Source of the DNA: an uncultured Bacteroidales bacterium
GTDB lineage: Bacteria; Bacteroidota; Bacteroidia; Bacteroidales; P3
Direction: 5' to 3'
Assembly (NCBI GenBank): GCA_937884485.1
Contig: CALGCG010000111.1
Location: 8,715 to 72,714 of the forward strand
Length of the DNA stretch: 64,000 nt
The notes beneath the pieces are model-generated. The model was not told the origin of the DNA. It did not search any database and worked only from the letters and a program-made list of their open reading frames with translations. Of this stretch, positions 8,476-17,373 are shown piece after piece. The position numbers and the translations under genes are program-made. Numbering within the stretch: position 1 is the first letter of the stretch; each line of letters begins with the position of its first letter.

Positions 8476-9153
8476 TTACCTTATCCTCGTCCAGTCGACA
8501 GGCTCCTGCCCCTGCTGCAAAAGCAGGTTGTTGCACTGCGAGAAATGGCGGCAGCCAAAGAACCCCCTGTAAGCCGACAACGGCGAGGGGTGGGGAGCCG
8601 TCAGCACATGGTGTTTCGTCTGGTCGATCAGCGCTTTCTTGGCAATGGCATAGCTGCCCCACAGGAGGAAAACAATACCTGTGCGGCGCTCCGAAAGGGC
8701 TTGTATAGCTGCATCCGTAAAGGTTTCCCAACCATGTCGCTGATGGCTGCCGGCCTTGTGGGCACGCACGGTGAGCGTGGCATTGAGCAATAGCACCCCT
8801 TGGTCGGCCCAGCCGCGGAGGTCGCCGCGGTCCTTAGGGATAGATGTACCCAAATCGTTGTTGATTTCCTGGATAATATTCACCAGCGACGGCGGCACAG
8901 CGATGCCGTCGGGCACCGAGAAGCAAAGCCCCATGGCCTGCCCCGGCTCGTGGTAGGGGTCCTGACCCAGGATAACGACCTTGACACGGTCGAAGGGCGT
9001 ATGGTCGAAAGCCGAAAAGATGAGGCCTCCCGGAGGGTAGCAGGTGTATTGCGACCGTTCGGACACCAGAAAGTCCTTGAGCTGCGCAAAATACGGCGCC
9101 TCGAACTGCGGCCGCAGCACCTCGTACCAACTGGAATCAATCTTTACTGACAT
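8476..9153 (-). CDS. ung: Uracil-DNA glycosylase
   Basis: Family 1 uracil-DNA glycosylase, which removes uracil from DNA as the first step of base excision repair. At 225 residues it has the normal bacterial length. The water-activating loop GQDPYHEPGQAMG (63-75, catalytic Asp65), the uracil-binding FSVPDG region, and the Leu-intercalation loop HPSPLSAYRGFFGCRHF near residue 187 are all intact. It is convergent with the alarmone synthetase, with only one base between the two stop codons, so any terminator must lie inside coding sequence. The upstream side faces the inverted repeat cluster at 9163-9294. Confidence 0.96.
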   Translation of the reverse strand: MSVKIDSSWYEVLRPQFEAPYFAQLKDFLVSERSQYTCYPPGGLIFSAFDHTPFDRVKVVILGQDPYHEPGQAMGLCFSVPDGIAVPPSLVNIIQEINNDLGTSIPKDRGDLRGWADQGVLLLNATLTVRAHKAGSHQRHGWETFTDAAIQALSERRTGIVFLLWGSYAIAKKALIDQTKHHVLTAPHPSPLSAYRGFFGCRHFSQCNNLLLQQGQEPVDWTRIR

Positions 9154-9190
9154 ATTTTTGTTTTAACGGCTAATTACTCTTTTTCTCTTT

Positions 9191-9252
9191 TAACGGCGAA
9201 TTAATCGAATTAAACTAATTGTTTTTCAATTACAGGCCAATTATTCTAATTT
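9191..9252 (-). repeat. AT-rich repeat linked to GxxExxY gene, inverted copy
   Basis: On the minus strand this reads caaattagaataattggcc, then a variable part, then caattagtttaattcg and attcgccgtta. It matches 9744-9810 and 9830-9898 in order and spacing but in the opposite orientation, so the second GxxExxY gene is bracketed by inverted copies. A shorter inverted piece precedes it at about 9164-9178. Confidence 0.7.
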
Positions 9253-9266
9253 GCTTACACAGTCCT

Positions 9267-9294
9267 AATTTGTTAAATTAGTATAATTCGCCGT
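9267..9294 (+). repeat. Partial AT-rich repeat, plus orientation
   Basis: Contains aaattagtataattcgccg, the distal half of the repeat found at 432-496, 9744-9810 and 9830-9898. It lies between the inverted copy at 9191-9252 and the 3' end of the second GxxExxY gene. Confidence 0.6.
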
Positions 9295-9334
9295 TTCTAT
9301 AAACCCTATAAGTAATTTGATTATGAATGTTTCT

Positions 9335-9742
9335 TTATTTCCATTTTTTGCTTGCGGGAACACGTTGGAACTCAATCGAAGCTGTTCCGAAGTTGATCAG
9401 CAAACCTAAATCCATACCGCTTGCCCTAAGATAGTTGTATATCTGCGCGTAATGTTCGTCGGTGAATTCCTTTACGGCTTTCAGTTCAAGGATGATTTTG
9501 TCGTAACATATAAAATCGGCTCTGAATGTTTTCGTTAGTGTATAGCCTTTGTAGTTGATGCCAAGCTCTTTCTCCCGTTCGAAAGGGATGCCTCTCAGTG
9601 TAAATTCTTTTTCAAGTGCTTCTTGGTAAACTGGTTCCACGAATCCACAACCCAACAATCGGTGTACCTCCATGGCAGCCCCAATGATTTTGTACGATTC
9701 CTCCTTAAAAAGCAGAACTCCTTCGTAAACTTTAGTTTCCAT
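9335..9742 (-). CDS. GxxExxY family protein, copy 2
   Basis: A 135-residue GxxExxY protein, clearly homologous to the one at 18-446 over its whole length (shared GAAMEVHR, LGCGF, KTFRADFIC, ILELKAV, YAQIYNYL-type blocks). Here the family motif is complete (GFVEPVY), and the PD-(D/E)xK-like residues (RADFIC, ILELKAV) are kept. The gene stands alone between ung and a metallo-hydrolase, with repeat copies in inverted orientation on its two sides. This arrangement suggests that gene plus repeats has moved or been copied as a unit. Function is not established for the family. Confidence 0.88.
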   Translation of the reverse strand: METKVYEGVLLFKEESYKIIGAAMEVHRLLGCGFVEPVYQEALEKEFTLRGIPFEREKELGINYKGYTLTKTFRADFICYDKIILELKAVKEFTDEHYAQIYNYLRASGMDLGLLINFGTASIEFQRVPASKKWK

Positions 9743-9743
9743 A

Positions 9744-9810
9744 TAATTAGAGTAATCAGCCTTAAATTGTCCTGCGTAGCAATTAGTTTAATTCGTTAAA
9801 TTCGCCGTTA
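9744..9810 (+). repeat. AT-rich repeat linked to GxxExxY gene, copy 2
   Basis: Runs from taattagagtaatcagc through cctgcgtagcaattag to attcgttaaattcgccgtta. It starts almost at the GxxExxY start codon and is followed by a second tandem copy at 9830-9898 (period about 86 bases). Confidence 0.78.
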
Positions 9811-9829
9811 ATATAAATTTAGTTCGTCG

Positions 9830-9898
9830 ATAATTAGAGTAATTAGCTTGTAATTATTTCTGCGTAGCAATTAGCATAATTCGATAAATTCGCCGTTA
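9830..9898 (+). repeat. AT-rich repeat linked to GxxExxY gene, copy 3
   Basis: Tandem neighbour of the 9744-9810 copy: ataattagagtaattagc, then ctgcgtagcaattagc, then ataaattcgccgtta. Its final tta is the stop codon of the metallo-hydrolase on the minus strand, so the repeat abuts or has replaced that gene's end. Confidence 0.78.
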
Positions 9899-10552
9899 GA
9901 TTAAGAAGGAGTTATATTTGCGTTCTTTCCCAATCTGGCTCTCGATGCCGTGGCCGGGAAGCACCGTGTAGTCGTCCGGGAGGGTCAGCACGCGGGTCTT
10001 CAGTTTGTCGATGAGCGTGGCATAGTCGCCACCGGGAAGGTCGGTGCGGCCGATGCTGAAATGGAACAGCGCATCGCCGGTGATGACGGCCTTGTCGGAG
10101 GCCACCACAAAGCACATACTCCCTGGGCAATGGCCTGGCACATAGCGGCATTCAACATCCAATCCACCGACTTTCAGCAACTCGCCGTCTTCAATCTCTA
10201 CGACATCAAGGTCATCCATATTGTCCACTGCGAAGCCCATGATGGAGCCATAAGCCTCGGCCTGGCGCAAGAGCTTGCGCCCGTCGCGGTGCATGGTGAC
10301 AGGCAGCTTGAAATAGTTACACACCTGCCGCAGACCCGCAATGTGGTCCACATGGGCATGGGTGAGGAGCACCATCGTCGGCGCAAGGTGCTGCTCGTCA
10401 AGGTACTGCAGCAGCTGCGAGTCCTCGAATGAAGCCTCGCAGGCTGGATCCACGATGGCACACTGCCGCTTTTCCCCCGCCGCGGGGGCATGGTCGTCGG
10501 AGACCACGTAGCAGTTCACCTCATAGTGATTAAATGTAAACCTTTTAATCAT
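9896..10552 (-). CDS. MBL-fold metallo-hydrolase (glyoxalase II-like)
   Basis: A 218-residue metallo-beta-lactamase-fold hydrolase. The zinc site HAHVDH is intact (LTHAHVDHIAG), and a second histidine region GHCPGSMCF and a terminal GHG (LPGHGIES) fit the YcbL/glyoxalase II-type group that hydrolyses thioesters. The start MIKRFTFNHYEVNCYV is typical of this group. It lies three bases downstream of lysS on the same strand and is probably co-transcribed with it. The stop codon comes from the AT-rich repeat at 9830-9898, so the last residues may not be ancestral. The exact substrate is unknown. Confidence 0.9.
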   Translation of the reverse strand: MIKRFTFNHYEVNCYVVSDDHAPAAGEKRQCAIVDPACEASFEDSQLLQYLDEQHLAPTMVLLTHAHVDHIAGLRQVCNYFKLPVTMHRDGRKLLRQAEAYGSIMGFAVDNMDDLDVVEIEDGELLKVGGLDVECRYVPGHCPGSMCFVVASDKAVITGDALFHFSIGRTDLPGGDYATLIDKLKTRVLTLPDDYTVLPGHGIESQIGKERKYNSFLI

Positions 10553-10555
10553 TCA

Positions 10556-12274
10556 TCAACCATTCATCCAAGACTCTATCTCTTCTTTCTTAACGGCAGG
10601 GATGTCGAGCTTCATCTTCTTGCGCAGGCCGCCGAGGTCGTTGAGCAACTTGTTGGGATTTGCCTCTTTGAGTTGCGAGAGGGTGTTGATACCCGCCTTG
10701 CGCAGCACTGGCACCCACTCGGCAGGGACACCCTGCTTGACGAAGTCCTCGTCAGTGGTGACGGCAGCTTTTTTCTCTGGCTTCATCTGGGGGAAGAGGA
10801 GCACGTCCTGGATGCTCTGGGCGCCGGTCATCATCATCACCAGGCGGTCGATGCCGATGCCCATGCCGGAGGTCGGCGGCATGCCGTACTCCAGCGCGCG
10901 CACGAAATCCATGTCGATGAACATGGCCTCGTCGTCGCCTTTCTCGCTCAGGCGCAGCTGCTCCTGGAAGCGGCCGAGCTGGTCGATGGGGTCGTTCAAC
11001 TCGCTGTAGGCGTTGGCCAGCTCCTTGCCGCAGACGAAGAGTTCAAAGCGCTCGGTGAGCTCGGGGTTGTCGCGGTGGCGCTTGCAGAGGGGCGACATCT
11101 CGATGGGGTAGTCGGTAACAAAAGTGGGCTGTATGAGCTTGCCCTCGCACTTCTCGCCGAAGATGGCATCGATCAGCTTGCCCTTGCCCATAGTGGCATC
11201 CGTCTCCACGCCGAGACTCTTGCAGGCCTCGCGCAGCTCGTCCTCGGTCATCGGGGCCACGTCGACGCCGGTCTCTTCCTTGATAAGCTGGCACATCGGG
11301 GCGCGGCGGAAGGGCGGCTTGAAGTCAATCTCATTGCCCCACACGTTGACCTTCGTATCGCCGTGCAGCGCCTTGGCAATGCGCTCCAGCATATTCTCGG
11401 TGAAGGTCATCATCCAGTTGTAGTCCTTGTAGGGGACGTAGATTTCCATGGCCGTGAACTCGGGGTTGTGGGTGCGGTCCATGCCTTCGTTGCGGAAGTT
11501 GCGACTGAACTCATACACGCCGGCGAAGCCACCAACGATGAGACGCTTCAGGTAAAGCTCATTGGCAATACGCAGATAGAGGTCGATGTCCAGCGCGTTG
11601 TGGTGCGTCACAAAGGGGCGCGCGGCGGCACCGCCGGGGATGCTCTGCAGCACAGGGGTGTCCACCTCCAGGTAGCCCTGCTCGTTGAAATAGTTGCGCA
11701 TCTCGTTGACAATCTTGGCGCGCTGTACGAAAGTCTCACGCACCTGCGGGTTGACGATGAGGTCCACATAACGCTGGCGGTAACGCAACTCAGGATCACT
11801 GAAAGCATCATATACCACGCCATCCTTCTCCTTGACGATGGGCAGCGGGCGCAGACTCTTGCTGAGCACCGTGAGACTCTTCACATGGATAGAGGTCTCG
11901 CCCATCTGGGTGACAAACACATAGCCAGTCACACCGATGATATCGCCAATGTCCAGCAGACGCTTGAAGACGGTATTGTAGAGGGTCTTGTCCTCGCCGG
12001 GGCATATCTCGTCGCGCTTGATATAGAGCTGTATGCGGCCGTAGCTGTCCTGCAGCTCGACAAAACTGGCGGCGCCCATGATACGGCGACTCATGATACG
12101 GCCGGCTATACTCACGTTCTGAAACAGGGTGTTGTCCTGGGGATATTGCTCCAGGATTTCGGCACTCTTGGCGTTCACCTCGTACAGCGGTGCGGGGTAA
12201 GGATTGATTCCAAGCTTCTTGAGCTCGGCAAGGGAGTTTCTTCTAATCTGTTCTTGCTCAGAAAGTTCTGCCAT
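10556..12274 (-). CDS. lysS: Lysyl-tRNA synthetase (class II)
   Basis: Charges tRNA-Lys with lysine. It has the N-terminal OB-fold anticodon-binding domain (about 55-160), class II motif 2 ([15 protein letters not shown]) and motif 3 ([13 protein letters not shown]), and [12 protein letters not shown] at the end of the core. The 572-residue length includes a C-terminal tail of about 65 residues after the core, in line with Bacteroidetes lysyl-tRNA synthetases. A -7 box lies about 35 bases upstream of the start (12309-12316). The metallo-hydrolase gene follows after three bases. Confidence 0.97.
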   Translation of the reverse strand: MAELSEQEQIRRNSLAELKKLGINPYPAPLYEVNAKSAEILEQYPQDNTLFQNVSIAGRIMSRRIMGAASFVELQDSYGRIQLYIKRDEICPGEDKTLYNTVFKRLLDIGDIIGVTGYVFVTQMGETSIHVKSLTVLSKSLRPLPIVKEKDGVVYDAFSDPELRYRQRYVDLIVNPQVRETFVQRAKIVNEMRNYFNEQGYLEVDTPVLQSIPGGAAARPFVTHHNALDIDLYLRIANELYLKRLIVGGFAGVYEFSRNFRNEGMDRTHNPEFTAMEIYVPYKDYNWMMTFTENMLERIAKALHGDTKVNVWGNEIDFKPPFRRAPMCQLIKEETGVDVAPMTEDELREACKSLGVETDATMGKGKLIDAIFGEKCEGKLIQPTFVTDYPIEMSPLCKRHRDNPELTERFELFVCGKELANAYSELNDPIDQLGRFQEQLRLSEKGDDEAMFIDMDFVRALEYGMPPTSGMGIGIDRLVMMMTGAQSIQDVLLFPQMKPEKKAAVTTDEDFVKQGVPAEWVPVLRKAGINTLSQLKEANPNKLLNDLGGLRKKMKLDIPAVKKEEIESWMNG

Positions 12275-12308
12275 AATATATATATTTTATTGTTTTCAAA
12301 GTAAAATG

Positions 12309-12316
12309 CAAAGATA
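12309..12316 (-). promoter_or_regulatory. Bacteroidetes -7 element for lysS
   Basis: On the minus strand this reads tatctttg, matching TAnnTTTG, 35 bases before the lysS start codon. A TTG is visible upstream at a shorter than usual spacing, so only the -7 box is claimed. Confidence 0.55.
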
Positions 12317-12375
12317 CAAAATAAAACGGAAACAACGAAGGTTTTTCCGTCATGAGCGATTTTTAGCCCCTCCTC

Positions 12376-12939
12376 CTATCCCCTGACCCGACGGATGGAA
12401 TGGAGGCGATGGGTATACTTCTCGCCATCGTAGATACCCTGACGGTCCAACGTGTCGATGCGGACAAATCCGGAGGAGTGCACAATGCGCCCGTCGCCAA
12501 GGCAGATGCCCACATGGACAATCTTCCCTGCGTCGTTCTGGAAAAAAGCCAGATCGTCGCGCATAGGGTCGCAGGCGCACACTTCCACGCCCGCCGTGAC
12601 CTGCTGGCTGGCATCGCGGGGCAGCCAGATGTCCATAGCCTTGAAGCATACCTGCGTCAATCCCGAGCAGTCTATCCCTCCCCTCGAACGGCCTCCCCAT
12701 AGGTAAGGCGTTCCCAGGAAGCAACGCTCCGCCAAATCGGCGGCCGAATCAAACGGCACATACTGCTTGTTGTCAACCCAGCCCTCATAGCCATCGTAGT
12801 CGCAGCGCACCTTCGACCATTTCTCCTGCCTTTCAACAACTTCCACCACATCGCCAGCCAACAGCTGATTCACCATCTCCGCCCTGTCGCTGGCCTCGGC
12901 CCTCATCGGCACCGCCATAAGAAAAACATATCCTTTCAT
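12376..12939 (-). CDS. NlpC/P60 family peptidase with N-terminal SH3-like domain
   Basis: A 187-residue cell-wall peptide hydrolase of the YkfC type, which cleaves gamma-D-glutamyl bonds in murein peptides. A bacterial SH3 domain covers about 1-62 (AGDVVEVVER, YEGWVDNKQYVPF). The NlpC/P60 domain has Cys91 (GGIDCSGL), His142 (IVHVGICLGDG) and His154 (IVHSSG) as the likely catalytic triad. There is no obvious signal peptide, so the enzyme may act on recycled peptides in the cytoplasm. The gene precedes a tract of CTTAACT-type repeats. Confidence 0.88.
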   Translation of the reverse strand: MKGYVFLMAVPMRAEASDRAEMVNQLLAGDVVEVVERQEKWSKVRCDYDGYEGWVDNKQYVPFDSAADLAERCFLGTPYLWGGRSRGGIDCSGLTQVCFKAMDIWLPRDASQQVTAGVEVCACDPMRDDLAFFQNDAGKIVHVGICLGDGRIVHSSGFVRIDTLDRQGIYDGEKYTHRLHSIRRVRG

Positions 12940-12950
12940 AACCCGTAACT

Positions 12951-13007
12951 CTTAACTCATAACTCTTAACTCATAACTCTTAACTCATAACTCTTAACTC
13001 ACAACTG
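12951..13007. repeat. Seven-base tandem repeat tract (CTTAACT/CATAACT)
   Basis: Alternating ctcttaactcataactc units in the gap between the NlpC/P60 gene and the DUF4294 gene. The same unit type recurs at 17281-17371, 19168-19233, 21810-21897 and 21961-21985. Confidence 0.8.
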
Positions 13008-13700
13008 CCCTCGCTCAATCGAAATCACAATCCTTTCTATCAGCTCATCCTTCTTGTCGTGCTTCGGGTCGTACTTGGTCTTCAGGTTGTAACCGAACAG
13101 ACGCGCCAACGCCTGGTACAATCCCGCCCTGAACGAACCCCTCAAGTCACCCACCAAGGCATAGGCCGTGCGGCTGGTCTCCCTGTCTATCAGCTTGATG
13201 AGCACCAATCCCTGCGAGAAGGTATACTTCGACAGCTGGTCCTTGTAGTCGTCCTTGAGCTGCTGCTCGGCCTTCTTGATGGCGGCTTTGCGCTGCTTCC
13301 TGGGCAGACCGGCAATCTCCACTTCAAGGGCGTCGAGACGCTTCTTGGCCTCACGTGCATACGGCAGCATCAGGCGGACATTGCGAATCAACTTGGCATT
13401 GCTCTTGATCTCCTTGGGTGTCAGCAGCATGCCCGAGGCATAGACATTCACCTCGCGCAGGTAATAGAGCGGAATGGTGTCGCCGTCAAGCACCGTGGCA
13501 AAGACATAATGCTCCGATGCCGCTTTCTTGATTTCGGTCTTCGACAGCATCTTCGAAGCATTGAACTTCGTGGGTCTGACAGCCCTCAGTTTCACCGTAT
13601 CAAGAGCCCTGGGGCGCAGCTTCACCGGAACCACCTGCGCACTTGCTTCCGACACAACAAAAGCCATCAACAATAATAGGATAATTCGCCCTGTCTTCAT
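12999..13700 (-). CDS. DUF4294 domain protein, secreted
   Basis: A 233-residue protein matching DUF4294, a family of exported Bacteroidetes proteins of unknown function. It begins with a signal peptide (MKTGRIILLLLMAFVVSEASAQ). The family core runs from about residue 70 (FATVLDGDTIPLYYLREV) to about 215 (FGYNLKTKYDP), with a charged helical middle (KRKAAIKKAEQQLKDDY). The stop codon sits at the edge of the seven-base repeat tract. It is divergent from the ABC exporter genes at 13857. No role beyond an envelope location can be inferred. Confidence 0.85.
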   Translation of the reverse strand: MKTGRIILLLLMAFVVSEASAQVVPVKLRPRALDTVKLRAVRPTKFNASKMLSKTEIKKAASEHYVFATVLDGDTIPLYYLREVNVYASGMLLTPKEIKSNAKLIRNVRLMLPYAREAKKRLDALEVEIAGLPRKQRKAAIKKAEQQLKDDYKDQLSKYTFSQGLVLIKLIDRETSRTAYALVGDLRGSFRAGLYQALARLFGYNLKTKYDPKHDKKDELIERIVISIERGQL

Positions 13701-13774
13701 TTATATTTTGATTTTCATCTAATAACTGAAAAAAATGTTTTTTATTATTTCCCTTTCCCCTTTTACCAAAAAAA

Positions 13775-13806
13775 ATTGGGCACAAAGAAAAAAAATCGTA
13801 CTTTTG
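13775..13806 (+). promoter_or_regulatory. Bacteroidetes promoter for ABC exporter operon
   Basis: A -33-like attg (13775-13778) and a -7 box tacttttg (13799-13806), spaced 20 bases, lie about 50 bases before the ATG at 13857. Both the sequence and the spacing fit the Bacteroidetes consensus. Confidence 0.65.
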
Positions 13807-13856
13807 CAATACTTAAAACAGAAATACGAACATTTAAAATATTTATTATCAACACC

Positions 13857-14629
<773 letters not shown>

Positions 14630-14633
<4 letters not shown>

Positions 14634-15820
14634 AATCAAACACCCTTACCATCATCAAGAAAGAGTTCGCCCGCTTCTTCGGCGACCGCCAGCTGCTCTT
14701 CACCACCGTCATCATGCCCGGCCTGCTCATCTACGTCATCTACAGCCTCATGGGCAGCGGCATGGAGAAGATGATGAACGACGGTGCCAACGACGTCGTG
14801 ACCCTCCGCGTGGAGAGCATGCCGCCAAGCCTGCAGCCCCTGTTCGACTCCCTGCCCGGCGTCGTGGCCACGGAGTCGCCCATCGCGCAGGCCGACATCG
14901 ACGCCCTCGCCGACAAGAACGTCGACCAAGTGCTGATGCGCTTCCCCGCCGGCTTCGACAGCCTGATAGCCACCTACAGCCCACAATCGGGACTGCCGGC
15001 ACCCAACGTGGAAATCTACTACAACAGCGCCAACGAGGCCTCGAGCCGCGTCTACACAACCCTCGACGCCACACTCTCCTCCATCGAGGACCAGATGAGC
15101 AACCGCTTCGACATCAACCGCGAAGACGGCGAGGAGTCCGTCTACAACCAGGCCACCGACGACCAGGTGCTGGGCGACATCCTCTCCAAGCTCATCCCCA
15201 TGCTCATCCTCATGCTCCTCTTCTCCGGCGTCATGGCCATAGCCCCCAGCACCATCGCCGGCGAGAAGGAACGCGGCACCATAGCCACCCTCCTCGTCAC
15301 ACCCATGCACCGCAACGAGCTGGCGCTGGGCAAGGTCATCTCCCTCTCCTGCATAGCACTCCTCAGCGGCATCTCCAGCTTCATCGGCATCATTCTCTCG
15401 CTGCCCAAGATGATGCCCACCGAGGCCGACATCAACTTCAGCGGCTTCTACACCGCCAACGACTACCTCGTGCTCCTCCTCGTCATCTTCGCCACCGTGC
15501 TCGTCATGGCCACCGCCGTCAGCATCCTCTCCGCTCTGGCCAAGGACATGAAGAACGCCGGCACCATGATCACCCCGCTCATGCTCGCGGTGATGTTCTG
15601 CGGACTCATACCCATGTTCCAGAGCGCCACACCCACCGGCGTCCTGCCCTACCTCATCCCCTTCTACAACAGCATCGAGGTGATGACCGCCGTCTTCGCC
15701 CACGAACTGCAGTGGACGCCCGTCCTCGTAACCCTCGGCGCCAACGTCTGCTACATGCTCCTCGGCGTCTGGGGCCTCACACGCATGTTCAACAGCGAGA
15801 AGGTCATGTTCTCCAGATAA
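14630..15820 (+). CDS. ABC-2 type transporter permease (NatB-like)
   Basis: A 396-residue permease with one N-terminal membrane helix (LLFTTVIMPGLLIYVIY), a large periplasmic loop (about 45-180) and a C-terminal bundle of five or more helices starting at LIPMLILMLLFSGVMAI. The motif GEKERGTIATLLVTP is typical of the NatB/YhaP group. It is translationally coupled to the ATPase gene. The secreted hydrolase at 15858 follows in the same direction. What it exports is unknown. Confidence 0.9.
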
Positions 15821-15834
15821 CAGTAAAACTGGAA

Positions 15835-15922
15835 ATTGAAAATTGAGAAACAAAACCATGAACACGAATAAACTGCGTCTAATCGCCTGCATCGGCATAG
15901 GTTTCATTTCCCAATTTTCAAT
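15835..15922. repeat. Inverted repeat spanning the hydrolase start codon
   Basis: attgaaaattg (15835-15845) pairs perfectly over 11 bases with caattttcaat (15912-15922). The arms enclose the ATG at 15858 and most of the signal-peptide codons. The right arm encodes QFSIFN of the signal peptide, so a non-coding repeat seems to have become part of it. Confidence 0.6.
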
Positions 15923-17288
15923 CTTCAATTGCGCTCACGCCCAATGGTGGACCGGCTGGAGCCAGAAGACCTCCCTGGCCCTCTGCCTCCACCAGGCCGA
16001 CAGCACCTACGAGCTCTACAGCCCCCTGCAGTCCACGGAACCCATCGCCGTCACAAAATGGTCGCTCTCCGGCGACACCCTCCGCCTCGAGTGCACCTCT
16101 ATCGGCCTCAGAATGACGCTGAAGCGCACCCTGACGGGCGAAGGACAGAGGGGTTGGCAAGGCACCTGGCGCCAGGGCCTCCTGCGCGAACCCATCACCC
16201 TCCTCCCCGCCGACACCCTCTACCAGCTCCGCCGACCCCAGACACCGCAACACCGCTTCACCGAGGAGACCCTCACCGTCGACTACGTCGACTCCCACGG
16301 CGACAGCATCCACCTCGAAGGCACCCTCACGCTGCCCCTCGGCCACTCGTCCACCCCCTACCCCTGCCTGATGCTCGTCTCCGGCAGCGGCCAGCAGAAC
16401 CGCGACGAGGAGCTCTTCCACCATCGTCCCTTCTTCGTCTTGGCCGACTACCTGGCCTCCCGCGGCATCGCCACCTTCCGCTACGACGACCGCGGCGTCG
16501 GCGCCTCCCGGGGCCCCCTCGACTCCGCCACCACCCTCACCTTCGCCGAAGACGCCGAAGCGCTCTTCAACATCCTGAAACGCCACCCCTCCGTCGACTC
16601 CCGCCGCCTCGGCCTCGGCGGTCACAGCGAGGGCGCCGCCATAGCGCCCATGGTGGCGGCAAGGAACAAAGACGTGAAATACGTCGTCATGCTCGCCGGA
16701 CAAGGCTGCTCGGGACTCGACGTCATGCTCCAGCAGAACGAGGCCATCTTCCGCGCCCAGGGGCTGAGCGACAGCCTCGTGGCCATCCGCGTGGCCTGCA
16801 TGCGCGAAATCTTTGGGACGCAGGTTGCCAGCCTGCAAATGGGACGCGGGCTGCCAGCCCGCGACGAGCTCCAAGCCATCATCCTCCGCCACACCGCCTC
16901 CCTCACCAAGGAACAGAAGGACAGCATCGGCTTCGGCCGCGGCGCCGCCTACAACCTCAAGCAGCAGCTCGACCTCCCCTGGATGCAGGCCTTCCTCGCC
17001 CTCGACCCCGCCAGCTACCTCCCCAAGGTCCATTGCCCCCTCCTGGCCCTCGGCGGGACCCGCGACTGTCAGGTCCTCGCCGCCCCCAACCTCCAGCGCA
17101 TCAAGCAACTGTGCCCACAGGCCGAGACCCGCCTGCTCCCCGACCTCAACCACCTCTTCCAGCACTGCACGACGGGCGCGCCCGACGAGTACATCCAGAT
17201 CGAGGAAACCTTCGCCCCGGAAGCCATGCGCCTCATCACCGACTTCCTCCTCACCCCCACCCTCACTCCCACCAAAACTAAACACTAA
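15858..17288 (+). CDS. Secreted alpha/beta hydrolase (serine aminopeptidase-like)
   Basis: A 476-residue exported hydrolase. The signal peptide (residues 1-31, ending CAHAQ) is followed by a lipocalin-like beta-rich domain (to about 130) and an alpha/beta hydrolase domain. The nucleophile elbow reads GGHSEGAA, with late Asp (GTRDCQV) and His (DLNHLFQ) completing a likely triad. Early strand motif VSGSGQQNRDEE resembles the oxyanion region of the family. An in-frame pair of 26-base palindromic units lies at 16815-16866 and encodes FGTQVASLQMGRGLPARD, probably a later insertion. The ATG at 15858 is preferred over a TTG at 15843. The substrate is not known; esterase or peptidase activity is possible. 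Confidence 0.85.
   Translation: MNTNKLRLIACIGIGFISQFSIFNCAHAQWWTGWSQKTSLALCLHQADSTYELYSPLQSTEPIAVTKWSLSGDTLRLECTSIGLRMTLKRTLTGEGQRGWQGTWRQGLLREPITLLPADTLYQLRRPQTPQHRFTEETLTVDYVDSHGDSIHLEGTLTLPLGHSSTPYPCLMLVSGSGQQNRDEELFHHRPFFVLADYLASRGIATFRYDDRGVGASRGPLDSATTLTFAEDAEALFNILKRHPSVDSRRLGLGGHSEGAAIAPMVAARNKDVKYVVMLAGQGCSGLDVMLQQNEAIFRAQGLSDSLVAIRVACMREIFGTQVASLQMGRGLPARDELQAIILRHTASLTKEQKDSIGFGRGAAYNLKQQLDLPWMQAFLALDPASYLPKVHCPLLALGGTRDCQVLAAPNLQRIKQLCPQAETRLLPDLNHLFQHCTTGAPDEYIQIEETFAPEAMRLITDFLLTPTLTPTKTKH
16815..16866. repeat. Two tandem 26-base palindromic units inside a coding region
   Basis: Unit 1 (16815-16840) contains gcaggttgccagcctgc; unit 2 (16841-16866) contains cgcgggctgccagcccgcg, an almost perfect palindrome with an 8-base stem. 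Both begin gggacgc. They resemble REP-type elements that normally lie between genes but here are translated within the hydrolase. Confidence 0.7.
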
Positions 17289-17371
17289 ACACTCAACACT
17301 TAACACTCAACACTCCCCACTCATAACTCTTAACTCATAACTCTTAACTCTTAACTCATAACTCATAACTC
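17281..17371. repeat. Seven-base tandem repeat tract between convergent genes
   Basis: Starts as aacactcaacacttaacact units and turns into cataactcttaactc units. It fills the whole gap between the hydrolase and the radical SAM gene, which converge. No hairpin terminator is seen in it. Confidence 0.8.
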
Positions 17372-17373
17372 CC

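Noticed and set aside
10490..12304. Long open frame on the plus strand opposite lysS
   Set aside because: It is the mirror of a GC-rich, well recognised gene; its product is rich in His, Leu and Val with no family motif.
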